A stretch of DNA of 64,000 bases from Eutypella sp. D-1 (lineage: Eukaryota > Ascomycota > Sordariomycetes > Xylariales > Diatrypaceae), in NCBI GenBank assembly GCA_023313575.1, contig JAJTTP010000028.1, positions 1-64,000 on the forward strand, in the 5' to 3' direction. The notes below the pieces were generated by a model that had not been told where the DNA came from, searched no databases, and saw only the letters and a program-made list of their open reading frames with translations. Positions 46,965 to 59,497 of this stretch are shown piece by piece (positions within the stretch are counted from its first letter, which is position 1; every line of letters starts with the position of its first letter). A program made the position numbers and the translations under genes.

Positions 46965-48060
46965 TTATGAACATACATACCGGCAATATTTTCTTCGCAC
47001 TGCTTGTAAACACTGCCAGCGCTCATCTGGGAGTACTGAAGTCCACGTCGCTGCGTGCTGGTTTCGAAAATCAACCCATATGTATAGAGGGCAATGATAG
47101 ATCTTGCGTTCATTAAAGAATGCGTCGATTATGGCGTATTGCTCAGCCATCACCTTAAGCTTCTTAGACATCATGCTGTCGAACCATCTACAAGCATCCT
47201 CGCCCGGATATCCTGAAGGCTGTGAGACAGGCAGGAGAAGAAGAAGGGGGGGGCGGGGGGGCTCAGCATTCCATTTCCTTCAGTCAGGAAGAGATGAGGT
47301 AGAATATCTACCTGTTACTCGATATTACTACGAAGATGCCTTTGTTTCTCGTGTATAAGAACCTTATCTGTGGTCCATTGCTGCACAGGTCTTTGCCTAT
47401 ACTGTAAAGGATATGGTGGAACTTTGAGTCGATAGTACCAGGGACATGGATGCGGTTGATACGAAAGGCGTCTGGTTCGAGATGGTCGGGTTATCAGGTC
47501 TCATCCGAGATAGCATAGATCTGATGTCGGTTGCAAAAGGACATGAACTCGAGGGTTTCTGTCGGCTCGAATATGTCGTTAGCAAACGTCCCCGAGAGTA
47601 TGCGGCGTAGGTATCCAAACACAGCGTCGCCTTGAAGGGTTGTAGGGAGTGCATGCATTGATCAGGACTTCACTTACTCAGTACCTGATACCAGAGGGGG
47701 ATGAACTCACTGTGATATATGGAGAGCCCGGATATTGATTCCCGCCTGTTCTGCCTCGCGTAAACGTTTCTGAAGGGGTAGTCGATTAATATCTGGCTTG
47801 AAAGGGTCGTCTAGTCCGCAGCAGCCCTCGATGTCCGTGGAGTTCACTCCCATGAGATACGTCTCATTTCAATCAAGGATGTTGATACCGAAGCCGTTAT
47901 AAAACGTCGCGGAATAAGCGCGCCCTCGTCGGGATCGCACAGTCCATACTAGAATCTCCATAGCACTCTTCAGGCCCGGAGTAACGATAATCTCGTCACT
48001 CGTGACCTTGCGACAACCATAGACTTGCTATCCGTAAATGCGGCTATAGTGGGATGGCAT
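46965..48060 (-). pseudogene. broken PLP aminotransferase (ACC synthase-like)
   Basis: Pieces in correct order on the minus strand: DEIIVTPGLKSAMEIL, then after a frame change CDPDEGALIPRRF and YNGFGINILD, then NETYLMGV, FKPDINRLPLQKRLREAEQ and GINIRALHI, then ILSGTFANDIFEPTETLEFM, CNRHQIYAISDE, the PLP-lysine segment SIGKDLCSNG and the C-terminal KLKVMAEQYAIIDAFF. These match fold-type I aminotransferases of the fungal 1-aminocyclopropane-1-carboxylate synthase group. Stops near 47870 (a TGA where Trp is expected) and 47495, plus frameshifts near 47920, disable it. The PLP lysine is still present. A decayed gene. Confidence 0.75.
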
Positions 48061-50050
48061 GGTTCGTCGTGCATGAAGGCCACGCTACTGATACAGAAGC
48101 GAGAGTCTCGAGATGCAATATTGGCCTAAGGATATCTCGAGTTAATTATAGCTAAAAAGGGAAGGGCATCTTTAGTATAGTACCCCGAAAAAGGACTACC
48201 ATCGCCGAGGTCTTCGATACGTTTTACCATGTCAAGGCAGTCTCCGGGTTATTTCCAGCCAACGTTAAGAAAAGAGGCTGCAAGTATGGCACTAATGGAA
48301 TCTCTGGAGACGGTGACATTGGCTTAGTTGCTGGAATAACTGATTCTCTTGTTTACTAGGAAACCACCATGATGGCATGTCCCCCGAGACAACTGTCGTC
48401 TTCGTCTTCGTTATTGTCAACCTGCGACTGTAGCGTAACTTGGTCTCTCATGGTCACAGTGAGTTGTACTGTATCTTTCACCAACGCGGCCTCGACCCTT
48501 TACCTACCTAGGTAACTGCTAGATTATAAATATGTAATACTCGAAAATGCTTTTTAGTTCGTCTGATCCCTCATTTAATCATCACGCCCACGCCATCTAA
48601 GCAAGGCGGTAAACAGGCAGGTATTCATAAGGTAAAAAAGAGGCCATCTTTTACACCAAGAGCGTGCCGCAGGCAGGCATGAAAGGTAAGCCTTTATCCG
48701 TCGATGAAAATGCATTTCCTTTGTTTACAGCTTATCTTATCACCTTATCGTAATCAAGACGTTTAATAAGATGTTCGAGATACCTAGGTAAGATCGACCT
48801 TTATCGCTGGGAAACTGCTAATGCCCCTCGAGATAGCTTTCTATTAAAGTGGAGACGATGACATGCTTTATGAAGAAAAACGGAATATCAATTAAGGAAG
48901 TACCAGCTATAAATGTTGCTGATATTAATGATAAGGTTGACACTATGGAACCTAGATTAGGCGGCATTCTGCGCAGGGGACGATCTTAATAGTATTCATC
49001 CGTCTGCGTCTCCTTTGGTGGCTACAAGATAATCATAACCTTTGCATATGCTGAGGGATTCGATCAAGGCATTGACAGCGCGCAGTTTTCCGCGCAGAGC
49101 GCCACCGACGCGATCAAATACGCGTAAAAGCTAGGCGAGTGGATGCAATATACGCTGGAGTATTAAAAAGGCGTTAGCAGGGATGTCTACTGCATAGCAT
49201 CCCGATTGGAATGCATGTAAGGAAATGTCTAAAGCTTTAAGTACTGATAATATTAATTTAGGTACATCTCTGTAAGTAAATTAGCTGCAATCCTATATTC
49301 GAGTAATAAACTTTTACTGGTCTGGCTTAGCACAGTATTTACTAGCATACATCCAGCTAGGCGCGTAAGCGGCCCGTGCCGCGTATATCCACTTAGGTAC
49401 GAAGTACTTATTTCTTTTTTTTTTAAAAAAAGTATGCACTTTAAAAAATCGCTGCCAAAAATTAACACATCCCCTCTTTATGCAGGTAGCGACTAAGAGA
49501 ATTTCATGTTCGCCTTGCCCAGCAATCTCTTATTCACGGTATTCGTTTAAAAAAAGACGGCATATTACTTCTTTGCTCAGATACCCGGTATCACTGGAAC
49601 TTCTTTATAGGCATAATGGTTTTGACGTTGGCTTAATACGTCGACACAGTCCTACCCATATCCACTGTTTCATATAACAGTTGGATAGCTGAATCAAAAC
49701 TTAAGTGGAAAGGAGTTCTCGAAGTTAAATGAGCGACACTGTTGCTTAAGAGTGAAATGCAAGAAGCGCTTCCTTCAACCTGCGTTCTCCCGCGGAAGAA
49801 AAATGCCAGGTAATATCGATCCTGCTTAAGTAGGAGCGCGTCGGGAAGACGCGTATCAAAGAGACCGGGGGGGTTGCGCATTTACACGTAAACGAGGGCT
49901 TATTACGCTGCTAGCGGAGGTGCCTTGTGGTTTTAATGTCGCATTAGCTACAAGTATCATTAGCTACAAGTATCTGCTAAGCAACCATATACATTTATGT
50001 CGAAAAAAAACCCATAATCAATAATGATAAAGTATTACATTTTCTGAAAC
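48061..50050. other. intergenic with possible gene debris
   Basis: No intact gene. At about 49105-49200 the plus strand reads LGEWMQYTLEY, stop, KGVSRDVYCIAS, resembling the end of a CBM6-type carbohydrate-binding module with stops. The opposite strand is also partly open, so this is weak. TACCTAGGTA motifs are at about 48508 and 48783. A remnant-rich gap. Confidence 0.35.
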
Positions 50051-50875
50051 TTATGGATTGTCGATTTTAGGGCCAGTCCATACTGAAGACCACGTAGTCT
50101 TCAATATATCTTCCACGTCCATACGCTGGCCTACCCGTATTCTTTGATCAATTCCAGCAAACTTCTCCAGGAGAACATATCTCGATTTGGCAATCGATTG
50201 CATCTGATGGAAACGCTGCTTGATTGAGTCTTCGCGTTTCCGATTGTTCTCTTGGTAGATCTGGGTTCTTCCCGGGTCGGCGAGCCAGTCGCACGACAAG
50301 GTCAGTGAGCTTAGGCCTGCAGCAAGTGCCGTAGCGACGGAACTCCCTGTAATGCGGTCGTTTGGTTCTAGGAAGGGGATAACGCCGGCTGCGACGTTCT
50401 GGCCGTGCAGCGCGCACGTGTACCTGATGGTGTCTGCAGCGCGAAGAGGTCCCCCGTACTCGTCGCAACCGGCGACGACCAGGATGCATGATGACGTGTG
50501 GCCTGCTGGCCATACCTTACCCATTTTGGACCCTTCATCGTGCGAGCTGCAAAGCATTACTATACCTTCCCGCGTTGCTTCATCCAACGCATTTTTCAGG
50601 TCGATATCCTCCGTAGGGCCTAAAATGGTGAAGCTCATCGAGATGATGTCTACCTTTTGTTCAATAGCCCATTTGATACCCTTGAGCCACGATGGCCAGA
50701 AAATGTCAGCATTGATAAATGTATTGCACGTGAGGACTGTGAGTGATCTTGGTAGTTCTGGCTCTGTGCAAACCGGATATACTTACCCTCGCCACCCTCC
50801 CAGGCGTCATTCCATACCGCCCGTCAGCCACCTTGGCCACGTAGAGCTCGCACAGCGGGTCAACGGTATAATTAA
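50051..50875 (-). pseudogene. 5'-truncated subtilase (peptidase S8) fragment
   Basis: Two exons: about 50875-50787 and 50680-50051, with a 106-nt intron. They encode the C-terminal part of a subtilisin-like serine peptidase: LCELYVAKVADGR, IKWAIEQKVDIISMSF and the active-site serine region GSSVATALAAG. The Asp and His parts of the triad should lie upstream, but the frame runs into an AT-rich simple sequence at about 50875-50930 and ends. The fragment itself has no stops. Such S8 domains occur in fungal STAND or ankyrin proteins as possible effectors; here it is a remnant beside a broken HET gene. Confidence 0.65.
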
Positions 50876-51339
50876 TAATACTATTTAAATATAATTAATA
50901 ATATTATTTAAGTATAATTATAAAAAGCAGGTTATAAAGGGTGTTACCTAAAGGAGTGTATTCAAGGAAAGGGGGAGGGGGCGGGGTTAATGGGCCTTCT
51001 CTGCCGTGCAACAGGTGGCTGAATCTAGAACTGGCTCTTTAAGACAAGGCTCTCAAAGCCGAGCGGGGTTCCTATACGAGGGCATAAATACGTCGTGAAT
51101 TCCTACTTGGGTGCCTGCTTCAGATCGACCGGATTCTTTATATTCATAGCGAACATGCAACAGTTCAATGATTACATGCTATCGGGCAACATGCAACGCG
51201 TAAGGCATCACGTCCGATTGTCCTACCCGGAGCGCGAAAGCGACGATGAAAGGGGCAGGACAAGGACCGGGCACCAGCAATGTGATAGAAATTGCTTCAA
51301 TATCGAAACATCTGACAGCAAAGGGCAGGCTGGTGGTTC

Positions 51340-53434
51340 ACGTCTTTTGCCTGAAGCCTCTGACTTCGCCAACTACGCTGCCGCCGCCAAATAGCCCTCA
51401 ATCTATGCAAACATCTTTTCGTGGCAGACAAGAGTCATCCGTATCTGGTCTAGCCAAGACAAGAATAATCCTCTTAGGGCTGACCTACTGACCGTAGATC
51501 TGATCGCCAACGAAGGCGTCGCGATTACAGGTACTAAACAGACTGTCAACTTCGACGCCTTATCCTACTGCTGGGGGGATGGTCCACGAGAGAGACTACT
51601 GGAGCTGAATGGGACCTAATTCACTATATCCTCTAATTTGCAAGCAGCGATTCAGAACTACCGGTCCCGAACCCAAGCGAGATATTTATGGGTCGATGCG
51701 GTCTGTATCAACCAAGACGACGATGGCGAAAAGGCTGCACAGGTCGCTATGATGCTTAGGATATATCAAAAGGCCTCTAAAGTTTACGCATGGCTAGGAG
51801 AGCAGTCTGAAGATAGCGATATCGCCATTGCGAGTCTAGATGGCCACCGTTCCTTTCTCGAACACCAACTCAAAGCCACTGCCCACAGGGATCATGATAA
51901 CTCTTGTATAGACCGGCTCCAAAACATACATTCTGCTCTTTGCAATTTCTTCGCGCGTCCTTGGTTCCGTCGGACTTGGATTCGTCAAGAGGCGTACGGC
52001 GCACGCCAAATTCATGCCTATTGTGGCGAAAAAACTATACCCTTGATGTCCCTCTTGTCTGGCTGGAAGCTTCTGCAGAAAATCGAAGCCTTTTCGACTA
52101 ACGTGGAATGGACTCATGACACCAGCATCAGACTACTACTTAGCGACCTTAGCGAAAGCATTGGAGGCCAAGACAACAGGCAGGCTAAGAGCTACAGACA
52201 GCTATTTGACATTTTGAACACGTCGGGGAATTACCAAGTATTGGATCAAAGAGACGTTGTTTACGCATCTCTAGGTAAGAGCAACCCCCCCCCCCCCTTT
52301 TCCCCCCTTTTAGACACACGCACATTATAAGCATATAATATTAATACGCTTACCTGCAATGGATTTGACATAGGAATGTGCGGTATTCCCACTTCATTGG
52401 CGTCCTCCGATGCTCCTGTGCCAACGCGCCCGACCGTCACTGTCAATTACGACAAGACATTGTCACAAGTCTACCAAGACATCATAGTATACATGCTTCA
52501 ATCAAAATTAATTGGCGAAGCATTTAACTTCCGCACACCCTGTTCTCAGGCCATCGCCGGGCTTCCCTCGTGGGCACTGGCCTGGCAGCATGATCTTTGT
52601 TCCCAAGACGAGACACGGGCCATTAAACAAGCAATATCAGATCACGACACTACGTTCGGACATCTCACAACCTGGTGTCCTCTCTCACCAGACACACGCT
52701 TGACCGATCCCTTTGGCCCAACATATGGATCCCGAAATCCCCCATATAAACTCCCTCCTTTTTTGGCGCCAGCTGACCAGCGCAAATGGGAGATCCCTCG
52801 GCCGCTCGGTGACGGGACTCTTGAACTTCCTGCCAGGGTCCTAGACTACGTGGCTGAGGTGACCAACCATACATGTAACGTTGAGTGGCTACTTAGTCGT
52901 GTTAGAGATGCTGAAATGCTCCGGAGACCATACATTTTGGGCAGCGCGCCGAGGCGTCTCCGACAATGTAAGAGGAAGCGACCCTTTAACCCGGGGCATG
53001 ATCATAGGCGCCTCGCCATCATGCGCACGCCGGCCAGCACACATATAGCCCTTGTGCCTGCGGATACTGAGGAGGGAGACTTCCTCGTAGCCGTGGCCCC
53101 TGACATTCTGCCGCTTGTTCTCAGCCCGTGTGAGCGCGACCCGCCAAGGGCATCCGAGGTCTACTACGAACACTCGCCCAGATGGGTTGCGATGTCGATT
53201 GCATCATTGTTGAAAGGCAAAGGAATATATGGCGACATAACTGAGTATCTGCACGAACAACAACGGCGCTTAGAGAAGGTGATTGAGGTTTTTGGACCGT
53301 ACTATAGGATGAAGGGGCCGGCGTTTATACAGCTAGGCTTGGACTTCTACAAGCCCGTGCGGAATTACTATATAAATGAGCTGCAAGTCGAGAGAAATTG
53401 GCTTCGCCCGATACAGAGGTTTATAGTACGATAA
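51340..53434 (+). pseudogene. HET-domain gene with two premature stops
   Basis: The HET blocks are all readable in one frame: IRIWSSQDKNNPLRADLL, VNFDALSYCWGDG, YLWVDAVCINQDDDGEKAAQ, YQKASKVYAWLGE and FFARPWFRRTWIRQEAYGAR. A TAG at 51392-51394 (after NYAAAAK) and a TAA at 51617-51619 (inside ELNGT-FTISSNL) interrupt it, both in the same frame as the domain. Downstream a normal 99-nt intron (52275-52373, GTAAGA..CATAG) joins on to a long C-terminal exon ending at 53434, with no further stops. The limited damage suggests recent loss. The 5' limit is uncertain. Confidence 0.75.
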
Positions 53435-53964
53435 GGATTCGCGTCTTACACTGCCCTGCGGACTGTGGCCAAGGGGCAGGAGTCAGTGGGAAGCTAGCAA
53501 CTCGCTGGTACGGCCCTGGCCTACCCCAGCCGTCCTATATACTATATAGTGTCGGCACCCAGCCGTCTTTAGGTGTAGCCCTACCTATAAGGTACACAAG
53601 TAGATTAGCCCTAGATAGCATGGTCCACCCGGACGTAAAATACATCAACATCAGTGGGAAGCCATCACCTGAAGTTCAGAGCAGGGAAAAGCGAAATCAT
53701 TATAATGGGCAAAGGCTTACGGCATACGATGACAGAGAGCATTGCTGGCAAATCCAGGAATACCGAGAAGCTCTGACAAGTAGACAATACGAGGAAACAG
53801 GTCATGTTATATAACGCCGGAAAACCATTTATACCTGTTATTCGGTACATTTTTATATCCATCCGCTTTTAAAATAATAAAAGTTTTTATAGATAATAAT
53901 ATTCCATGCTATACGTAGTATATAATTAATAAAAGGTGGAAAACATTAATAATATGTATAATAA
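53435..53964. other. intergenic between convergent genes
   Basis: An unrelated open frame at 53398-53814 overlaps the HET 3' end and has no family features. An AT-rich stretch at about 53815-53965 follows. No gene supported. Confidence 0.45.
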
Positions 53965-56900
53965 TTATTTAAATTTAAATATTAATATTTCCCCTGACTT
54001 GCATCCTATTGCCACTTTATGTCCTTGGACTTGACAGGTGCATGACCCGTTTCTGCTAGGGCGATACAAATTCGGCAAGAGTATTAAATTCTTATCATCC
54101 CGCGTAATCCAAGTCCGGCTACCGTCCTCTTCGCGCACACCGTACGGGCACCATTCTCGTGACGCTGTCGACGGATCCGATGCATAGGGCGGGGAAAGCT
54201 GTACCGGCAACGCCCCGTACTCCGACAACAGCACGTCCGGGTGGTCCGCGTCGATGCGTGGATAACAAAAGGGCTGGCGGCTCCAGCCCAGCCTTTCTGC
54301 CTTGATGGATCGTGTGCAATCCCAATCCCAATGCTGCGGAGAATGCTGCTGGGAAGTCACTCGAGCATTCCAAATTTGAACAATTCCGTAACGGGTGACG
54401 GATACCAGTGTCTTACCGTTAGGTGGCACAAATACGAGACCGCGTACAGTCTCCTTCGCTTCATTTTTATTACCCAGCTCCGCGCATGGCTTCTCTCTGG
54501 CCTTCTCTCCTACCTCCTGCCGATTGTCGCTCTCTTTGCCCTCGTTACTTTCTCCACCGTCCCGAAGGTCCCATATCAGTATCTGGCGGTCGTCTCCACC
54601 TGTAGCCAGGTACCGACCATCCGGGGAGAAAGCGACACAGAAGACATAGTCTTTGTGTGCTGAGAGCGTTCGATCACTAAATTTGATGTATTGTCTTCCG
54701 TCGCCCTCTTTCACTTCACTACTTGCTACTCCATTTGTCTCCACACTGTCAAGGATGGGCTTGATGTCCCAGACTCGGACCGAGTTATCATCCGATGCCG
54801 ACGCCACGAAGCGGCCGTCGGGAGATATCACGGCTTGCCGCACCCAGTCAGTGTGGCCGCGGAGCTTACCAAGCATTTTACCAGAACACGTATCCCATAG
54901 GCCGATAGTATGATCGTTGCATGCTGATACTATGAGGTTATCGTCCTGCGAAAATGCGAGAGACTTAATGCTGCGTTCGTGCCCCCTCTCAAGCTCATGC
55001 AGCACCGTTCCCTTGTCCGCATTCCATAACAATATTGAACCGTCAAAGGAAGCCGACGCCATCATCCTGCCACTAGGAGAAAAGGCGATGAAGGTGATGG
55101 AATCTCCGTGACGTGGTGACGACTTCTGAGATACCTCTTGGCTGTCTGCTGTTAGCGGTGGCTGGTTGTCATCTGTCTCTGTTGCCAAGCCTCGGTTGCG
55201 ATCGCCGACCGACCAGATGCGCATGGTGGAATCTTCTGACGCCGATAACAGATGGTGGCCGTCAGGGGAGAAGCGCACCGCAGTTACAACCTGGCTGTGT
55301 CCTTTGAACACATTCTCTAGCTTAAACTTCCCAATCTCTGAGCCGGTGGTCTCCGATACCGATGCTGTCCATATTCGCACATCTTTGCCGAAACCACACG
55401 CTAAACGAAGCCTATCGAGAGAAAAGGTCACGGAGCATGCCCACATTTTTGGGGCATTGAGGACATTCAACATCTGGCCCGTTTTGACATTCCAGATTCG
55501 CACGGTAGAGTCACGCGACCCGGATGCCAGAAGGGTCGATTTTGGCGAGAAGGTCATATTGTTGATATCGTTCTTATGTCCCGCTAGCTGATGACGCAAT
55601 TCGCCAGACTTAACGTCCCACACGTCGATCTGATACTTGAACTTACTTGATATGAATGTTGTAGTGGCCCATGCAAGCAGGTCCCCGTCATTAGAAAAGC
55701 GTGCGCATTCGTGGACAATTGGATCCTTCATACTCTGATCTGCCGCCAAAACGGCACATTGACTCTGCTGAAAAGACGCAATTTGCCATTTGATGACTCT
55801 TCCGGCCATAAAGGCAATCAAGTGGTCCTCATCTGGTGAAAATATGATATCTCTAGGGTGAGTTTGTACTAGGTTACCATCTTCATCTTTGAATTGGGCC
55901 TGCAAGGTCTGGGCGGGAGCGCCCGTAAACATGTGCCAGAGTTGAATTTTCTGGGTGTCAGCGGCTACCAGGAGGCCCCGGCGGGAGAAGATAACTCGAT
56001 AGAACTGGCTGCTAAGCCCAATAGGTCTCACTATATGCTGGACTCTACCCGTGTCGGAGTCCCAGAGCCGTATAGAATCATCATCAGATGCCGATGCAAT
56101 AAGACGTCCGTCGGGTGAGTAAGCGCAATCCCGAACGCAGTCCGAGTGCCCTTTGAGTTCGCATAAGTAAGCGTTAATTTCTCCCCTGGGCACCTCGATT
56201 GGCAGTGCGGTGGCAAGACCAAAAGGCAATTCCTCGACGGGCAGCAGCTCCCTCAGTTCATTATGGCGGGGACAAAAAAGAAGGCTATTCCAGGGGTTAA
56301 GGTCTTCCGGTCCATGCAATGAGTGGTGAAAATCAAGGAACCATATAGACACTCGGATGGGCTGGAGAAGAACCGACACATTCAGGCTTCCTTGTTCGTT
56401 ACTCCTTTCCCCATCACCATCAAGATGCGATGCCTTGGCGATCTGAAGCAATGTTAGTGGACTCAAACCCCTAGGGAAACGTGCTTGGAACGACATACTT
56501 TCTCCCTCAGGAGTATTTCTGTTGTTTGTAAATGCTTTCGTGCTCGTCCTACAAGGCGCTGAGATGCCAGCATCTCTACCCATGCCAAGAAATTCCCTTT
56601 GAGGAATTCATTCACCAACTTCAGCACGGCAGAGACTTGGGAAATGTCAAGACCAGAAAGGTGCCTGATCCAAGATATTGCCGCATAGTTAATCGGCCCT
56701 GACTCGCCGATGTCTCTCTGCCGCCGGCGACTCGATAGCGTCTGCAAGCACCGCCTAATCATGGCTTCATGGGCCTCTGGCAGCTTCCCTCTTTCTTTCA
56801 TATCCTTTTGCAGGAAGTCCCTCGCTGTCGAGTGCTTGAACAACACCATGTTTTCGCGCACTTCCAGGAATGGGAAGCCCATTCTCTCAATTAGAGTACT

Positions 56901-59497
56901 TAAGTCGACTTCTGCTGGCAGATATGTCATATCTGTTACCGGTGCATGCACGATATCCGCGAGCTCGATGATAGTAAGTGGGCGAAATGCTACCGCGGCT
57001 GTCGTAAGAACAACCTGACAGAATTTTTCGTTCTGCTCCCCAAAGCCATGCAGTCCTTCTAGCATGCTAGCATACAGTTCTGGGACACCTGGACTTAGAC
57101 TGTCAAGAAGACGAGCTGCGTCCCAGGGTAGGCCCTGTGATTTGATGGCGCCACAGGCTATATCGACCCAGAGCAAATTCCCAGATGATCCTTTCTGGAG
57201 CATTTCTCTGATCTGGGGTTGGAGTTTTCCACCCCAACGGTTATCACGAGCCATGGCCCCAACTTTCGAAAAGATGTAGCTCTTCGTAACCTTACGTACC
57301 TCAGGTAGATCTGCTGAAATATGTATCTGTGTCTGAGCGGGTCGAAGGCGTCGCGTGTTCTTGTTGTTCTTGGTCTCAGACTCAGGCTCTTTAGCCATGG
57401 TTTTGTTGTGTTCAGTAGCCAGCGTCTCTGATTCAGTAGTCATGTTATTATGGTTTTCATTATCAGGGACTCCACTCAAATCTTCTGGGATTGTGCCCAT
57501 TTCAATGTCGTTATGCATCTCAACATCCAGCTGGCTTTCCACCGTACTCCTCATGCGCGCGTCGCTCGTCGATACTAACCATCTGACTCGATCAGATGAT
57601 CGCGCAGTTGTGGCGATCAGTCGCAGCATGTCCACCAATCCCCACTTGTCCCCGTATGGATCTCGAGGGATAGAGTCAAAGCTTAGACCACTGTCTAACG
57701 GCGGCTCGACACAGAGGGCTTCCATGTTATCAATGACAAAGTAGATGGTGCCGAAATCATGGTGTTGGATTAGTGTGCAGAGAAGAGTTGACATTGCGTA
57801 GAAGTCGTTTGGGTGATCAATACTCTCTTTCTCGGTAGATGACAGTTTGTTCTTCAAGTGTTCGACGAGAATGGGCCGATTCTTAATAATCTGCCCGATG
57901 AGACTCCCCACTATTGTCGTAAAACTTCTACTTTCAGAATTCAGCGTACTATTACAGAAGACATAGGCGACCGTATGTTCTGACTGGGCACCTTGTTCTT
58001 TAAGGTGTTGTACGAGAATGTTGAGGAGGGCCGTCTTTCCACTACCGGCGTGGCCGGTTACCCAAAGCACTCGAGTGCTGCTCGTGCTAGCCCAGTCCAA
58101 GTATTGTGGGGTTCTGGTAGCAAAACGTGTAAAGGAGAGTTGAAAGATCCAATCGTTAATATTCGGGTGGGGGAGAGGACGATGGACGATCTGAAGCTTT
58201 TTTAAAACGTCATTCGCGCGCTGAGTCTCGGCCTCTGTTTGAACTGTCGACAGACCCCCTTTCTCGAATCTGACCCCTTCGGGTTGGGCGGGCTCTAGTA
58301 TTTGACGGAGCTGTGTGTCTATCTCAGTTCCGTTGATACCTATGGCCAGAGCTTGCTCTAGCTCATGAATGTCTTCCTCGGTCGGACAGTCTTCACATAG
58401 GTGAGGTACGGACGTTACGCCTTCCGAGCTCTCGTCTTCCGGTGGCAATAGTGAGGCGTTCTCGGCGCTCGAACATGCAAGTAGGACCTGAAGGTGTAGA
58501 ACCTTCTTATACAGCGCAATAATACTATCCTTGAATGCATTGGCCCTCTTGTTGATTGCGCCCAGGGGTTCATCTATACTACCTTGCTTGGTGGGTCGGA
58601 GCATGGCTAAACTGATGTACCATTCCATTTTCGAAATGACGGAGATGACGAAGGGATGAGATATATCGGGCGGTAGTTCATGACGGAGAATGGTCTATGG
58701 AGAAGCGGTTGAGTTAGCGAGGCTACACATGTCAAGTGAAGAAGGAGAATGATTCCATGGATATAGCGGCATACGTCAATCGCAAGACAGGTAGCCAACC
58801 ATCCCAGGGAGATATGGGGCTGTCTTCGAACAAGAAGTCTCATGGTTTCCCTCAGGGAATGAGCTTTGGGGATTGCGGTCTCCGGGTCAGCATCGCCTTC
58901 TACTTCGCCAGTCCCCGTCAGCCAAACCTCGAGAGCCTCAGTCATACAATCGCGTCTCATCAGGACATCCAACTTGGAAAAGTCTTCCATCTCGAGATCC
59001 AGTGCCTTTTGTTTTCGTGCCAAAAGTTTCATTATGGTTGCTTCATAAATGTCGAAAAGGTCGGTGAATTCTTCTCTCAAACTGGTGTAGGCTATGTCCC
59101 AGAGTCCGGCAGCTTGTTCTTGTTCGTTTGGGGCATCCACTCGTGCGGTATCGGGTATTTGGCCAGCTTCTGATTCCAATATGGTCTGAACTGCCGTCGA
59201 GGTGGGTTCTACGACAGATATTTGAAGAGGGGACGTTGGAACTTGGTCGGCGTCATCGTAACGGCTATCTTCTCTCACCTGAGCCGCACCGCTTGCGCTT
59301 CTTAAAGTTCTGGTGATTGTATTGGATTCTATAAAGGGTGTTTGACCACTATCACGAACGTTCGGGGGGGCCATTGGAGTATTAGAATTTTCGTTGCTGT
59401 GGTGTGATTGTGTCCTTCCAAATCTGCCGACTACTGTTCGCTTGAATGAACTGAAACCACCCATGGCATTATTTTTGCCGTCCTTGGCTGATCCCAT
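53965..59497 (-). CDS. NACHT-WD40 STAND receptor (NWD-type, HET-E/HET-D-like architecture)
   Basis: A fungal NLR-type protein of 1798 aa. Exons are 59497-58775, 58694-56499 and 56442-53965; introns are 80 and 56 nt; the frame is exact. The N-terminus has a low-complexity basic stretch and then the STAND N-terminal domain (NACHT_N-like): LWDIAYTSLREEFTDLFDIY through ISLGWLATCLAID and SKMEWYISLAML. The NACHT domain has Walker A GHAGSGKTALL near residue 457 and a Walker-B-like IYFVIDNMEAL. The C-terminal 800 residues are WD40 repeats. At least eight are clear, with GHxxxV..FSPDG..ASASxD..xRxWD periodicity (for example LKGHSDCVRDCAYSPDG, LAGHKNDINNMTFSP, LRGHTDWVRQAVISPDG, LSAHKDYVFCVAFSPDG). The repeats differ from each other, unlike the near-identical arrays of hypervariable members. 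A HET or lipase effector domain is absent, so a partner would act in trans. Confidence 0.92.

Noticed and set aside
49021..49200. Possible CBM6-like fragment
   Set aside because: Similarity rests on one short motif (GEWMQYTLE) interrupted by stops, and the opposite strand reads equally well. Too weak to call.
53398..53814. 138-codon ORF overlapping the HET 3' end
   Set aside because: It is in a different frame, has no family features and overlaps a better-supported coding exon.
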